Assembly: GCA_963728655.1 (NCBI GenBank)
Contig: CAVSLD010000002.1
Coordinates: forward strand, 682,001-746,000
DNA length: 64,000 nt
Direction: 5' to 3'
From: Iamia sp963728655
GTDB taxonomy: Bacteria; Actinomycetota; Acidimicrobiia; Acidimicrobiales; Iamiaceae
Shown here one piece after another: positions 52,532-62,564 of this stretch. How positions within the stretch are numbered: position 1 is the stretch's first letter; every line of letters begins with the position of its first letter. A program made the position numbers and the translations under genes. The notes beneath the pieces are model-generated. The model searched no databases. It was not told where the DNA came from and worked only from the letters and a program-made list of their open reading frames with translations.

Positions 52532-54016
52532 TCAGACCGGCGCGAAGCGGACCGTGCGGGTGGCGACGTCGGCCTCGGTGAGGCGGACCTCCGCCCGCTC
52601 ACCCAGCGGCGGCCGGCCCTCGCACCGGGCGCGGATGGCGGGCTCGTCGATGACGACGGTGCACCGCTCGCGCTCGTCGTCGTGCTCGACGACGGCGGCG
52701 TCGAAGACCTCGCCCAGCCGGTCGCGGAGCAGCCAGGCCTCGACGTGGTCGATGGCGGCGCGGTCCACCTCCCGGGCCCGACGCCCGCTGCGTCGCCATC
52801 AGGTCGGGCAGCAGGCGGCAGGGCCTCCCGGGCCCAGCTCGGCACCTCGCGGTCGGCGGCGACGGCCAGGCACACCTCGGTGGTGACCCGGTCGCACAGG
52901 CGACGGATGGGGGCGGTCACGTGGGCGTAGGGCGCACCGACCCCGGCGTGGCCCACGACCTCGGGCCGGCGGCCGTCGAACGGGGTGTAGCCGGCCCCCC
53001 GGAGCAGCGACGCGGCCAGGTCGAGGAAGGCGGCGTGGCGGGGGTCGCGGGCGTCGAGGCCGGGCCAGCACGTCGGCCGGCCGGGCCCCGTCGGGCCAGG
53101 CCACGCCCGAGCCCCGGCGCGGCCCGCCGGAGCGTCGGCACGGTGCCCTCCGTCGGGCTCCGGGAGCGTCCGCAGGAGGCCGACATCGGCCTCCAGCATG
53201 AGGGCGGCGGCGGCCATGCCGGTGAGCAGCGACACCTCGGCGTTCCAGCCCTCGACCGGCAGCGGGGCCCGGTGCTCCAGGGTCCAGGTGCCGTCCGCCC
53301 TGCGCACGACCTCCTGGGAGGGGAGCCCCAGCTCGATCGCCCCCCGGGCCCGGGCCCGAGCCGACCGGGCCTCGCCCAGCGCGGGCAGGGCCCGGACCGC
53401 GTCCGGTGCCGTGCCCGCCTCCAGCGCGGCCTGCAGCCCTGCGTAGTCGTGGCGCGACCGGCTGCGCACCAGCGACGCGCTCGACCGCCGTCGCGACGGC
53501 CTCGCCGTCGGCCGCCACGTCGATGGTCCAGAGCACCGCCGGCCGCACCAGGCCGGCCAGGAGGCTGGCCGCGCCCGTCGCCCAGGGCGTCCGGGTGCAG
53601 GGGGACCCGTCCGTCGGGCAGGTACAGGGTCTCGCCCCGGGCCCGGGCCTCGGAGTCGACGGGCCGCCCGGGGGCACGAGGGCGGCCGAGGTCGGCGATG
53701 GCGTAGTGGACCCGCCACCCGCCGTCGGCCCGGAGGGCCACGTGGAGGGCCTGGTCGAGGTCCGTGGCGCCCGGCGGGTCCACGGTCACCAGGTCGACGT
53801 CGGTGGCGTCGCGACGGTCGGTGGCGGTGTCGGTCGCGGCCTCGGCCGCCGCCACCACCTCGGCCGGGAAGGAGGTCGGCAGCTCCAGCTCCTGCCACAG
53901 GCGCGGCCAGGTCGAGGTCGCCTCCGAGGGGCCGGCGGTGCACGCCGGGGTTCCTGGCAGAGCGCGACGCCGGGCCGGGCTGGTCGCAGGGCCCGTGCAG
54001 TCTGGTCGGGGGTCAC
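52532..54016 (-). pseudogene. RNB-domain ribonuclease (RNase II/R family), multiply frameshifted
   Basis: Pieces in order, across changing frames: LELPTSFPAEVVAAAEAATD, DVDLVTVDPPGATDLDQALH (the catalytic RNB Asp cluster), WRVHYAIADLG, RARGETLYLPDGRVPLHPDA, AVLWTIDVAADGEAVAT, VRRADGTWTLEHRAPLPVEG, a segment with EVSLLTGMAAAALMLEADVG, PYAHVTAPIRRLCDRVTTEV, and the C-terminus to ADVATRTVRFAPV. The enzyme would degrade single-stranded RNA from the 3' end. At least five single-base shifts separate the pieces; codon bias is kept, so errors are more likely than decay. The start near 54016 is uncertain. Confidence 0.72.
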
Positions 54017-54046
54017 CCGTGGTCCCCGCCGGTCCCGGGGCCTCGG

Positions 54047-54052
54047 TACCCT
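54047..54052 (+). promoter_or_regulatory. -10 box TACCCT, leaderless start of the GNAT-synthetase gene
   Basis: TACCCT ends 7 nt before GTG 54060, which fixes the likely start of the frameshifted gene. Confidence 0.45.
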
Positions 54053-54059
54053 CGGCGCG

Positions 54060-56811
54060 GTGGTCGACGACGCGCTCGCCCCCGTGGCGACCTCCCTCGA
54101 GGTCGGGCCCCGAGGGGACCGTGGGACGCCGACGTGGTGCTCTCCGACGGCGGCACCATGCACGTGCGCCCCATCCGGCCCGACGACGGCGAGCGCCTGG
54201 CTGCCTTCCACGCCCGCCAGTCGCCCGAGAGCATCTACTTCCGGTACTTCAGCCCCCGCCCCCGGCTGAGCGCGGCCGACATCGACCGCCTGACCGCGGT
54301 CGACGGCGTCGACCGCATGGCGTTCGTGGGCCTCATCAACGACGAGATGGTGGGCGTGGCCCGCTACGACCGCTACCCGGCCCGCTCGGTGGCCGAGGTG
54401 GCCTTCTTCACCGACGACCGCCACGCCGGGAGGGGGATGGCCACGGTCCTGCTCGAGTACCTGGCCGCCTCGGCCCGCGACGTCGGGATCACCGGCTTCA
54501 CCGCCCAGGTCCTGCCCACCAACCGGCGCATGCTCGGCGTGTTCCGCCAGGTCGGCTTCGAGGTGACGAGCCGCTTCAGCGACGGCGTGATCGAGGTCGA
54601 GTTCCCCATCGACCCCACCGAGGAGGCCATGGAGGCCATGGCCGAGCGGGCCCGGCGGGCCGAGGCCCGCTCGGTGGCGCGCATCCTCGACCCCGCGCTC
54701 GGTGGCCGTGATCGGGGCGTCTCGGCGCTCGGACAGCCTGGGCCAGGCCGTGTTCCGCCGGTTGCTGGCCGGCGAGCTCGACGGTGCCCTCTACCCGGTC
54801 AACCCCGAGGCCGACGTGGTGGCCAGCGTGCGGGCCCACCCGTCGATCCTCGACGTGCCCGACGACATCGACCTGGCCGTCGTGGTGGTGCCGGCCGACC
54901 AGGTGCCCGAGGTGGTGGAGCAGTGCGGGCGCAAGCGGGTGCAGGGACTGGTCGTGATCTCGGCCGGCTTCGCCGAGACCGGTGCCGAGGGGGCCCGGCG
55001 CGAGGCCGCCCTGGTGGACCAGGCCCGTCGGCTGGGCATCCGCCTCATCGGCCCCAACACCATGGGCGTCCTCAACACCGCACCGGACGTCCGCCTGGTC
55101 GCGACCTTCGCCGACGTGGCCCCCCGTCCGGGCCGGGTGGCGGTCTCGTCGCAGTCGGGCACCATCGGCGCCGCCGTCCTCCGCCGCCTCGAGGAGCTCG
55201 GGGTGGGCGTGTCGTCCTTCGTGGCCACCGGGAACAAGGCCGACGTCTCCGGCAACGACCTCCTCCAGTACTGGGAGGACGACGACGCCACCGACGTCGT
55301 GGTCCTCTACCTGGAGAGCTTCGGCAACCCCCGCAACTTCGCCCGCATCGCCCGCCGCGTCGGCCAGCGCAAGCCCATCGTGGCGGTGAAGGCGGGCTCG
55401 GCCCTGGCCCTGCAGCCCGACCTCGGCATCGACGGGCGGGGCGACGGCTTCGCCGGGCCGACCCGGGCCGGCAGCACCGCGGGACGGGCCAGCGAGCAGG
55501 TGTCCGACGCCCTGCTGGCCCAGACCGGGGTCATCCGGGTCGACACCCTCGAGCAGCTCTTCGACGTGACCCGTCTCCTCGTCGACCAGCCCCTTCCGCC
55601 GGGTCGGCGGGTGGCGGTGCTGTCCAACTTCTGGGGGCCGGCGGTGCTGGCCTCCGACGCCTGCCTGGCCGCCGGCCTCGAGCTGGCGACCCCGGACCGC
55701 GGACACCGAGGCCCGGCTCCGGCCCGAGCTCCTCGAGGGGACGCGGCTCGGCAACCCCTTCGAGCTGACCTCCGACGCCGGCCCCCGCGAGCTCACCCTC
55801 GCGGCGCAGGCCCTGCTGGCCGATCCCGGCGTCGACGCCCTGCTGGTGCTGCACGCGCCGTCGCTCGACGGCGAGGTGGGCCCCATGGCGGCCGCCGTCG
55901 GCGAGGTGGGGGAGGGCAGCGACAAGCCGGTCGTCGCCTCGTTCGTGGGGTCGGTGCAGCCGGGCGACGCCCGCGTCGGTCGGGTGCCCGTGTTCGTGTT
56001 CCCCGAGGCCGCGGCCCTGGCCCTCGGGCCGGGCGGCTCGCTACGAGGAGTGGCGGTCGCGCCAGACCGGGGTGGTGCCCTCCGTGGACGGTGTCGACGC
56101 CGAGGCGGCCCGGGCCCTGGCCGCAGGGTGGCTGGAGGGCGTCGAGCCCGCGTGACCGCCGGGTCGCACCGCTGCCCCTGGAGCAGGCGGTGGCCCTGCT
56201 GGCCACCGCCGGCATCCACCCCGTCGAGCAGGTCGCGGTCGGCCTCCGCCGACGAGGCGGTGGCCGCGGCCGAGGACATCGGCTGGCCCGTGGCCCTGAA
56301 GGCTGGCGGCCTGGATCGCCCCAGCCGCACCGAGCACGGTGGCGTGGCCGTCGACGTGTTCGGTGCCGACGAGCTGCGGGGGTCCTACGAGCGGATGCAC
56401 GACCACCACGGGGCGGCCATGGACGTGGCCCTGGTGCAGGCCATGGCCCCCGACGGGGTCGACGTCCGCATCGACCTGGTGCAGGACCCGGTGCTCGGGT
56501 CGATGGTCGGCTTCGGGCCCTCGATGGGCCCGGACCCGGTCCGGCGGATCCTGCCCCTCACCGACGCCGACGCCGTGGGGCTGGTCGAGAGCGGACCGGC
56601 CGCCGACGACCTGGCCGGCCTGGCCTCCGCCGGCCGGGAGGCCCTGGTCGACCTGCTCCTGCGGGTCTCGGCCCTGGCCGACGCCGTCCCCGAGGTGGCC
56701 GAGCTGCGCCTGGCCCCGGTGATCGTCTCCGACGCCGTGGCCTCGGTGACCGACGTGCGGGTGGTCCTCGCCCCGTGGCCCAGCGAGCCCCCCGTCCGCC
56801 GCCTCGCCTGA
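54060..56811 (+). pseudogene. GNAT acetyltransferase fused to ADP-forming acyl-CoA synthetase, frameshifted
   Basis: About 910 residues when corrected. The N-terminal GNAT domain (MHVRPIRPDDGERLAAFHAR, VAEVAFFTDDRHAGRGMATV) is joined to a CoA-binding domain (VAVIGASRRSDSLGQAVFRR), succinyl-CoA-synthetase-like flavodoxin domains (GLVVISAGFAETGAEG, VAVSSQSGTIGAAVLRRLEE) and a C-terminal ATP-grasp domain (DIGWPVALKAGGLDRPSRTE, HHGAAMDVALVQAMAPDGVD). This order matches actinobacterial Pat-type fusions that acetylate and inactivate acyl-CoA synthetases. Single-base shifts occur near 54115, 54700, 55695, 56040 and 56150-56250. Codon bias stays strong. Whether the synthetase part is active is not clear. 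Confidence 0.8.
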
Positions 56812-56907
56812 CCCCGACCCCCCGCCCCTCCTGAGGCGCGTGGCGGCGCGTGGGCGCAACGGTGCCTCAGGAGCGAGGAGCCGGGGCGACGCGTCGGGCG
56901 GTGCGCC

Positions 56908-56913
56908 TACGCT
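56908..56913 (+). promoter_or_regulatory. -10 box TACGCT, leaderless start of the esterase gene
   Basis: TACGCT ends 7 nt before GTG 56921 and so points to a start upstream of the continuous frame. Confidence 0.45.
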
Positions 56914-56920
56914 CCGGGCC

Positions 56921-57957
56921 GTGGGTCGGGTCGCGGTCGCTGGGGGGTCGTGGTGGTGGCCGTGGTGGCCTCCCTCGTCGCCTGTGGAGGGGGCGGCGAC
57001 GACAGCTCGCCGGCGACCACGGCCGCCGACGGCGCGACCCCGACCTCGGTCGCGAGCACCGACGGATCCGCGACCGCAGCGGACGACCCGGGCGCGGTGG
57101 CGGCCGAGCCCAGCACGGGCTGCGGCACCGAGGCCGACGTGGCCACGGTGTCCGACGACGCCCCCGGCGACGTGGCCCGGACCATCGACGTGGACGGCGT
57201 GGAGCGCTCCTACCGCCTGGCGGTGCCCGAGGGCTACGACCCCGACGAGCCCGCCCCGCTGGTGCTTGACCTCCACGGGTCCGGGTCCGACGCCCTCCAG
57301 GCCGGCGTCTACTCGGACCTCCCCCACGCGGCGTCGGAGCGGGGGGTCGTCGTGGTCGCCCCCGACGCCGTCGGCGGGCAGTGGGAGCTCACCGCCGACG
57401 GTGCCGACGCCACCTTCCTCGATGCCCTGGTCGACGACGTGGCCTCCCGCTACTGCGTCGACCAGGCCCGCCTGCACGTGGTGGGCATGTCCCTGGGGGC
57501 CTACAAGGCGGCGCTGACCGTGTGCGGCTCGGACCGCTGGGCCTCGGCCGCCCTGGTCACCGTCGAGATCTTCCCGGGGGGCTGCGACCCGCTCCCGGTG
57601 GTCGCCTTCCACGGCACCGCCGACCCCGTGGCCGCCTACGGGGAGGGCGGCTCGCAGTCCACCCCGGACGGGCCCAACCCGGGGATCCCCGGTGCCCTCG
57701 ACAACATGGCCGCCTGGGCCGAGAGCGGTGGGTGCGAGGCCGAGCCCGACCTGGAGGACGAGGGCGACGACGTGGTGGTGCGCACCTACCCGGGCTGCGA
57801 CGAGGGCGTCGACGTCGTCCTCTACTCCATCGAGGGCGGCGGCCACACCTGGCCCGGCAGCGCCATCACCATCGGCCCGCCGGAGATGACGACCCAGACG
57901 ATCGACGCCACCGCCCTCGCCCTCGACTGGTTCGAGGACCACCCCCGCCGCCCCTGA
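56921..57957 (+). pseudogene. LpqC-like poly(3-hydroxybutyrate) depolymerase/feruloyl esterase-type lipoprotein, one probable frameshift
   Basis: The continuous frame from GTG 56950 has 335 residues. Its signal peptide lacks a basic N-terminus (VVVVAVVASLVACGGGGDD). The leaderless -10 predicts GTG 56921 instead, giving VGRVAVAGG in another frame; one base missing near 56947 would join them into a proper lipoprotein signal. The enzyme domain has LVLDLHGSGSDALQAGVYSD, the nucleophile VVGMSLGAYKAALTV, VVAFHGTADPVAAYG and catalytic His GGGHTWPGS. It is a secreted serine esterase of the PHB depolymerase/LpqC family; substrate unknown. A long hairpin follows. Confidence 0.8.
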
Positions 57958-58028
57958 CGACCGAGACCCCGCGGGCCCGGCCCCACCCCGGCGCGCCCCG
58001 GCCCGCCCCGACCCGCCGCGTGCGTACT

Positions 58029-58068
58029 GGTCAGGGATCCCGGTGTCATGGCACCGGGCTCCCCGACC
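58029..58068 (+). terminator. terminator after the esterase gene
   Basis: Core CCCGGTG-TCATGG-CACCGGG, extended by GGTC-x-GGG and CCC-x-GACC on either side. It lies 71 nt after the stop and before the next promoter. Confidence 0.55.
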
Positions 58069-58113
58069 GGTACGAGGGGGTGGGGTCGAGGCGCGGGTCG
58101 GGGACGACGCTCG

Positions 58114-58119
58114 TAGGGT
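58114..58119 (+). promoter_or_regulatory. -10 box TAGGGT, leaderless start of the quinone oxidoreductase gene
   Basis: TAGGGT ends 7 nt before ATG 58127. Confidence 0.55.
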
Positions 58120-58126
58120 CGGGACC

Positions 58127-59113
58127 ATGCGCGCTGTCGTCCTCACCGACCACGGGGACCCCGACGTCCTCACCCTGACCGACATCCCGACCCCGGAGCC
58201 CGGGCCCGAGGAGGTGCTGGTGGCGGTGCGGGCGACGGCCCTCAACCGGGCCGACCTGCTCCAGCGCAAGGGCTTCTACCCGGAGCCGGGCCCGCCCAAG
58301 GAGCACGAGGTGCCGGGCATGGAGCTGGCCGGCACCGTGGCCGCCGTCGGCGCCCGCACCTCGGCCTGGGAGGTCGGCGACGAGGTCATGGGCATCGTGA
58401 GCGGCGGCGGCTACGCCGAGCGCATCGCCGTGCACGAGCGCCAGCTGCTCCCCGTCCCGCCCGAGGTGGGCCTGGCCGACGCGGCCGCCATCCCCGAGGT
58501 GTGGATCACCGCCTTCGACGCCCTCGTCCTGCAGGGCGGGCTCACCAGCGGGGCCACCGCCCTCGTCCACGCCGGCGGCTCGGGGGTCGGGTCGGCCGCC
58601 ATCCAGCTGGCCAAGGCGCTCGGGGCCCGGGTGGTGACCACCGCGTCGACCACCAAGGTCGAGGCGTGCCGGGGCTTCGGTGCCGACGTGGTCGTCGACT
58701 ACACGTCCCAGGACTTCGTGGAGGCCGCCTGGGAGGCGACTTCCGGTGAGGGCGTCGACGTCGTGCTCGACGTCATCGGCGGCGACTACCTGGTCCGCAA
58801 CCTGAAGGCCCTCCGCACCGGCGGCACCATCGTCCAGGTCGGCGTCATGGGCGGGGGGCGGACGGAGGTCGACCTCGGCGCCATGCTCCCCAAGCGGGCC
58901 CACCTGGTGGGCACCGTGCTCCGGGGGCGCCCGATCGAGGAGAAGATCGCCGTCACCCAGCGCTTCGGTCGCCAGGTGCTGCCGCTGTTCGCCTCCGGAG
59001 CCGTGCACCCCGTGATCGACTGCCGCTACCCGCTCGACCAGATCGCCGAGGCCCACCGCCACATGGAGGCCAACGCCAACGTGGGCAAGGTCCTCGTCGA
59101 CGTCGCCGTCTGA
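58127..59113 (+). CDS. NAD(P)H-quinone oxidoreductase (zinc-independent MDR, PIG3-like)
   Basis: A 328-residue medium-chain dehydrogenase/reductase. ATALNRADLLQRKGFYPEPG and PGMELAGTVAAVGART are the quinone oxidoreductase/PIG3 signatures. The Rossmann motif is VHAGGSGVGSAAIQLAKALG, and PKRAHLVGTVLRGRPIEEKI with PVIDCRYPLDQIAEAHRHME end the fold. Zinc-ligand cysteines are absent. It reduces quinones with NADPH. Single-gene transcript with a leaderless promoter; it converges with the FtsX-like gene. Confidence 0.92.
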   Translation: MRAVVLTDHGDPDVLTLTDIPTPEPGPEEVLVAVRATALNRADLLQRKGFYPEPGPPKEHEVPGMELAGTVAAVGARTSAWEVGDEVMGIVSGGGYAERIAVHERQLLPVPPEVGLADAAAIPEVWITAFDALVLQGGLTSGATALVHAGGSGVGSAAIQLAKALGARVVTTASTTKVEACRGFGADVVVDYTSQDFVEAAWEATSGEGVDVVLDVIGGDYLVRNLKALRTGGTIVQVGVMGGGRTEVDLGAMLPKRAHLVGTVLRGRPIEEKIAVTQRFGRQVLPLFASGAVHPVIDCRYPLDQIAEAHRHMEANANVGKVLVDVAV

Positions 59114-59119
59114 GGTAGG

Positions 59120-60042
59120 TCACCTCGGCTCGGTCGAGGTGGACCCGGCGGGTCCGAGCGTCGAGGGGCGAGGACGTAGGCCGCACCGCTCGTCGGCCGC
59201 ATCCACCAGGGTGGTCGCGGCCGCTCGTTGGGCATCGTTCGGCGGGGTCGCGGGCTGGGTGGTGGCGAGGAGCGGACCGATCGTGGCGATGGCCCCGTCG
59301 AGGGCGGAGGGCGTGAGGTCGCGGACAGCAGACCATGCGCCTGGGTCCACCTCGGCCGGGCCCCCGCGCGCCAGCTCCTCCACCTGTTCGATGACCCGAT
59401 CGCCCCCGAACCAGCCATCCCGGACCGGGGACCCGCCCGGCCCGTCTCCCTGGCGCCGTCGGACCATCCGGTCGGCCGGGTCTCCACCTGCTGCACGCCC
59501 GACCAGGTCACAGCCCGCCGGGCCAGCGCCTGCTCCTGCCCGGCGTCGCCGACGGTGACCCGGAACGACGTCGGGATGTCCTCTTCGCGCAGGAGGGCCA
59601 GCATGGTCGGCTGGTCGGCGAAGAGGACCCGGGCCTGGGCGAGGGCCGCCGCCGGGTCGTAGTAGCGGACCAGGTCGACCCCCGGTGCCGAGTGCAGGCG
59701 CTCGTCCACCTCCGCCAGGGTGGAGGGGTCGAGGCCGGGTTCGAGGAAGACGACGATCGGCAGGCCGACCAGGGCGGGCGCCTCCAGGGCCGAGCACCAG
59801 GCGCTGCGATCGCTCCCCGGCCCGGCGGTCACGTCGTCGTCGACGTCGTCGGTCAGGGCGCGGACGGCGAGGCCCCCGGCCACCAGGGCGAGGAGGAGGG
59901 CGGCGGCGACCAGGGCCCCCCGCCGGGAGGGGCGACGCCGTGGGTCGCGGCGGGCCCCACCCTCGATCTCGGTCCGGGTGATGGCGGGCACCAGGGCGTC
60001 GTGGCGTCGCCGCAGTGCGTCGCTCAGCGTCTCGTCAGGCAT
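59120..60042 (-). pseudogene. membrane protein with FtsX-like extracellular domain, one frameshift
   Basis: About 305 residues when corrected. A cytoplasmic N-terminus (MPDETLSDALRRRHDALVPA) and one membrane helix (GALVAAALLLALVAGGLAVR) precede an exported FtsX-ECD-like domain: LPIVVFLEPGLDPSTLAEVD, VDLVRYYDPAAALAQARVLF, ADQPTMLALLREEDIPTSFR. Between about 59400 and 59480 the frame shifts, and the tail (RVIEQVEELARGG, DGAIATIGPLLATTQPATPP) runs to TGA at 59120. It lacks the four helices of true FtsX. ATG 60042 overlaps the end of the sigma factor gene by 8 nt, so a role as its membrane anti-sigma or sensor is an inference from context. Confidence 0.7.
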
Positions 60043-60547
60043 CGGGCGCCTCCAGTCGGCGGCGGAGCCTGGCCAGGCCCCGTTCGGCATGGTTCTGGAC
60101 GGTCGAGGAGGAGAGACCGAGGAGGGACGCGATCTCCCGGTGGGTGCAGCCGTAGCCGTGGGCGAGCACCACCACCTGCCGCTGGCGGGTCGACAGCGCC
60201 GCCAGGGCGGCGTCGAGGCCGGGCTCGACCGTGACCTCGTCGGCCGCCGCGCCATCGGGGTCGCGATGGCGACGCATCGGCCGCAGCGGGCGCGATCGGC
60301 GGGCCCGGGTCTGTCCGACCCGGTAGAGGTACCCGGCAGGGTTGTCCATGAGCGCGAGCCGGTCCCAGTGCTCCCACGCCCAGGACAGGGCGTCCACCGC
60401 GGCATCGCGGCCCACCTGGGGCCCGTACCGCGCCGCCAGGGCGACGGCGAGCGGCCGCTCCACCCGGCCGAAGAAGGCGGCGAAGCCGTCGTCCCGGTGG
60501 GGGTGGTCGGGGACGCACGTCGGTCCGGCCGGCTCGGGTGGGATCAC
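60035..60547 (-). CDS. ECF-type sigma-70 factor
   Basis: A 170-residue RNA polymerase sigma factor. Region 2 (FFGRVERPLAVALAARYGPQ, DAAVDALSWAWEHWDRLALM, NPAGYLYRVGQTRARR) and region 4 (LSTRQRQVVVLAHGYGCTHR, EIASLLGLSSSTVQNHAERG) are both present and close together as in ECF factors. GTG 60547 overlaps the stop of a 24-residue leader ORF (GTGA). Its 3' end overlaps the FtsX-like gene by 8 nt, the arrangement usual for a sigma factor and its membrane regulator. A rhomboid protease is encoded just upstream. Confidence 0.85.
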   Translation of the reverse strand: MIPPEPAGPTCVPDHPHRDDGFAAFFGRVERPLAVALAARYGPQVGRDAAVDALSWAWEHWDRLALMDNPAGYLYRVGQTRARRSRPLRPMRRHRDPDGAAADEVTVEPGLDAALAALSTRQRQVVVLAHGYGCTHREIASLLGLSSSTVQNHAERGLARLRRRLEAPDA

Positions 60548-60618
60548 GGGTGCCTCACGGGGAGGGAGAGCACCCGGGCGGGGCCCCTGCACCACAGGCC
60601 GGCCGGGATGATCGTCAT
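60544..60618 (-). CDS. 24-residue leader peptide coupled to the sigma factor
   Basis: ATG 60618 has AGGAG 6 nt upstream (GCAGGAGCACCCATG). The product begins MTIIPAGLWCRGPARVLSLP and stops at TGA 60544-60546, overlapping the sigma factor GTG by GTGA. Sigma factor translation would then depend on translation of this peptide. No similarity to known leader peptides is recognised. Confidence 0.45.
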   Translation of the reverse strand: MTIIPAGLWCRGPARVLSLPVRHP

Positions 60619-60696
60619 GGGTGCTCCTGCGCACGGCGACGATCGTGGCCGAGGGAGACGAGGCCGGCGCGACGCGGGCCGCTCGACGACCGACGC

Positions 60697-61543
60697 TCAG
60701 CCGGTGCGGGAGGGCTCCTCGGTGGGGGGCGCGTCGGGGAGGGTCCAGCTCGAGGGGTCGACCGCGTCGATGGCCTCGGAGCGCCGCCGGCGGCGGGGCG
60801 TGCCGGGCGCCGGGACGAGCCGGACCAGGACGGCGGCCGACGAGGAAGCCGGCCACCATGCCTCCCACGTGGGCCTGCCAGGCGACGGCGGTGTCCTCCG
60901 GGGTCACCAGCTGGCTGATGAGGAACGGCCCGAGCAGGGCCCAGGCCGGCAGGGCCAGCACCACCAGGGGCAGGGGCGCGACGAACGACAGGATGCGTCG
61001 GCGGGGCCCGATGAGCAGGTAGGCGCCCATGACCGCGGCGATGGCACCCGACGCCCCGACCAGCGGCGCGGCCGAGCCGCTCTGCACCGCGACGTAGCTC
61101 AGGGTGGCCAGGAGCCCCCCGCCCAGGTAGAGGCCGAGGAACGGCCCGGGCCCGAAGCGGTCCTCGACCGCAGCCCCGAACACCCAGAGGAACAGCATGT
61201 TCACCGCCAGGTGGGCCAGGCTCCCGTGCAGGAACATGGCGGTGAGGAGGCTGGCCAGCACCGGCTTGCCGTCGATGATGGGGCGGTCGGCGTCGCTGGT
61301 GCAGCGGGCCCCGTCGGCCCGCGCCTCCAGGGCCTTGATCTCGCACGGCACCGCACCCCACTCGGAGAAGTGCTCGCTCAGCTCGCGGTCCTGCTCCTGG
61401 GAGAGCGACGCGGTGTCGACCCGGCCCTGCTGGAGGCTGGCGGGCTGGAGGAACAGGAACACGGCCACGTTGACCGCGATGAGGGCCAGCACCACCCAGG
61501 GCAGCTGGTGGCGGGGGCTGTCGTCGCGCAGGGGGACGGCCAT
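60697..61543 (-). pseudogene. rhomboid family intramembrane serine protease, frameshifted near the 3' end
   Basis: A membrane protease of six or more helices. LPWVVLALIAVNVAVFLFLQ is helix 1, LLTAMFLHGSLAHLAVNMLF the conserved HGxxxHLxxN helix, GASGAIAAVMGAYLLIG the catalytic Ser (GASGA), and AVAWQAHVGGMVAGFLVG the catalytic His (HVGG). After about 60835 one extra base (GGC C GCC GTC) shifts the frame. Removing it gives VLVRLVPAPGTPRRRRRSEA and a short tail ending at TGA 60697-60699. ATG 61543 overlaps the stop of the RDD gene (TGATG). Confidence 0.87.
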
Positions 61544-62490
61544 CAGCCGTCCCGTCCCTCGACGTCGACCACCACGGTGCCGGCCACCAGGTCGTGGGGG
61601 CCGCGGCCGGTGCGGGTCATCTGCATCCAGACCCAGAGGACCGGCAGCAGCGGGGGGAACAGCCAGAAGACGGCCAGCACCACGGCCCGCGCCCCGGCAC
61701 GGCCGCGGGCCGGCGCCTCACCGGTGGACTCGTCCAGCACCACCAGGCCCTCGCGCCGGTGGCCGGCGGTGCCGCCGTCGCGGGCGACCCGCCAGGTCTC
61801 GTCGACCACCAGGCAGACGACCCAGGCCACGGCGAGGGCGATGGCCAGGGCAGGCTGGTCGACGGTCCAGGCCATCAGGGTGGCGACGAGCACGACCACG
61901 AGGACGGGGGAGTCGTCGAGGCGGGCGGCGCGGGCCCGCCGTCGGGCCAGGTTGGTGGCGACCGGGCCCCACGGCGTGAGCGGGCGGGGGCGGCTGGTCT
62001 CGGTCTCGGCCGCCACCGCCTCCCGGGTGATGACCTCGGGGGCCTCGAAGGGCACGACGATCGTGCCGGCGGCGCGGTCGGCCACGCCCCGGCGCAGCGG
62101 CGCGGTGGCGATCGAGAGGAAGGATCCGGCGGCCACGGCGATGACGATGCCGCCGAGGACCAGGCCCTCACCGGAGTCGACCATGACCGACAGGGCCATG
62201 GGGGTGACCACCACGGCCAGGGTGCCCACGGTGGTGAGGGCACCGCGCAGCCAGGCCGTGACCTGGTCGATGACGGGGCGGCCCACCTCGGCCACCCGCA
62301 GACCGGTGGCCAGCTTCCCCGGCGTGGCCCGGAGCTGGAGCACGAACAGGGCCTCGTAGGCGGTGAGGGCGGCGAAGCCCACCACCAGGCGGCCGAGGAG
62401 GCGGTCGCCGGGGACGACGCGGAAGACGACCCAGAGGACGAGGAGGTCGAGCGCCAGGTCGATGAGCCGGGCCCAGATCCGGCGCCCCAA
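61543..62490 (-). CDS. RDD family membrane protein, two RDD-like halves
   Basis: A 315-residue protein. The first RDD motif is GRRIWARLIDLALDLLVLWV with TPGKLATGLRVAEVG and ending RRGVADRAAGTIVVPF. A second half with its own helices ends GRGPHDLVAGTVVVDVEG, echoing the RDD C-terminus. The Arg-Asp-Asp residues are only partly kept. The start is uncertain: TTG 62490 has no ribosome binding site, while CTG at 62568 would overlap the gltA stop as CTGA. It sits between gltA and rhomboid. Function unknown. Confidence 0.75.
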   Translation of the reverse strand: MGRRIWARLIDLALDLLVLWVVFRVVPGDRLLGRLVVGFAALTAYEALFVLQLRATPGKLATGLRVAEVGRPVIDQVTAWLRGALTTVGTLAVVVTPMALSVMVDSGEGLVLGGIVIAVAAGSFLSIATAPLRRGVADRAAGTIVVPFEAPEVITREAVAAETETSRPRPLTPWGPVATNLARRRARAARLDDSPVLVVVLVATLMAWTVDQPALAIALAVAWVVCLVVDETWRVARDGGTAGHRREGLVVLDESTGEAPARGRAGARAVVLAVFWLFPPLLPVLWVWMQMTRTGRGPHDLVAGTVVVDVEGRDG

Positions 62491-62564
62491 CGGGGCGGCG
62501 AGGGGGACCGGCGTGGGTCGGACCCAGCCGGTCGGGGCCGACCAGGGGGAGCCGAGGGGTGCGG

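Noticed and set aside
59120..60042. True cell-division protein FtsX
   Set aside because: Only one membrane helix and no FtsE gene next to it; just the extracellular domain resembles FtsX.
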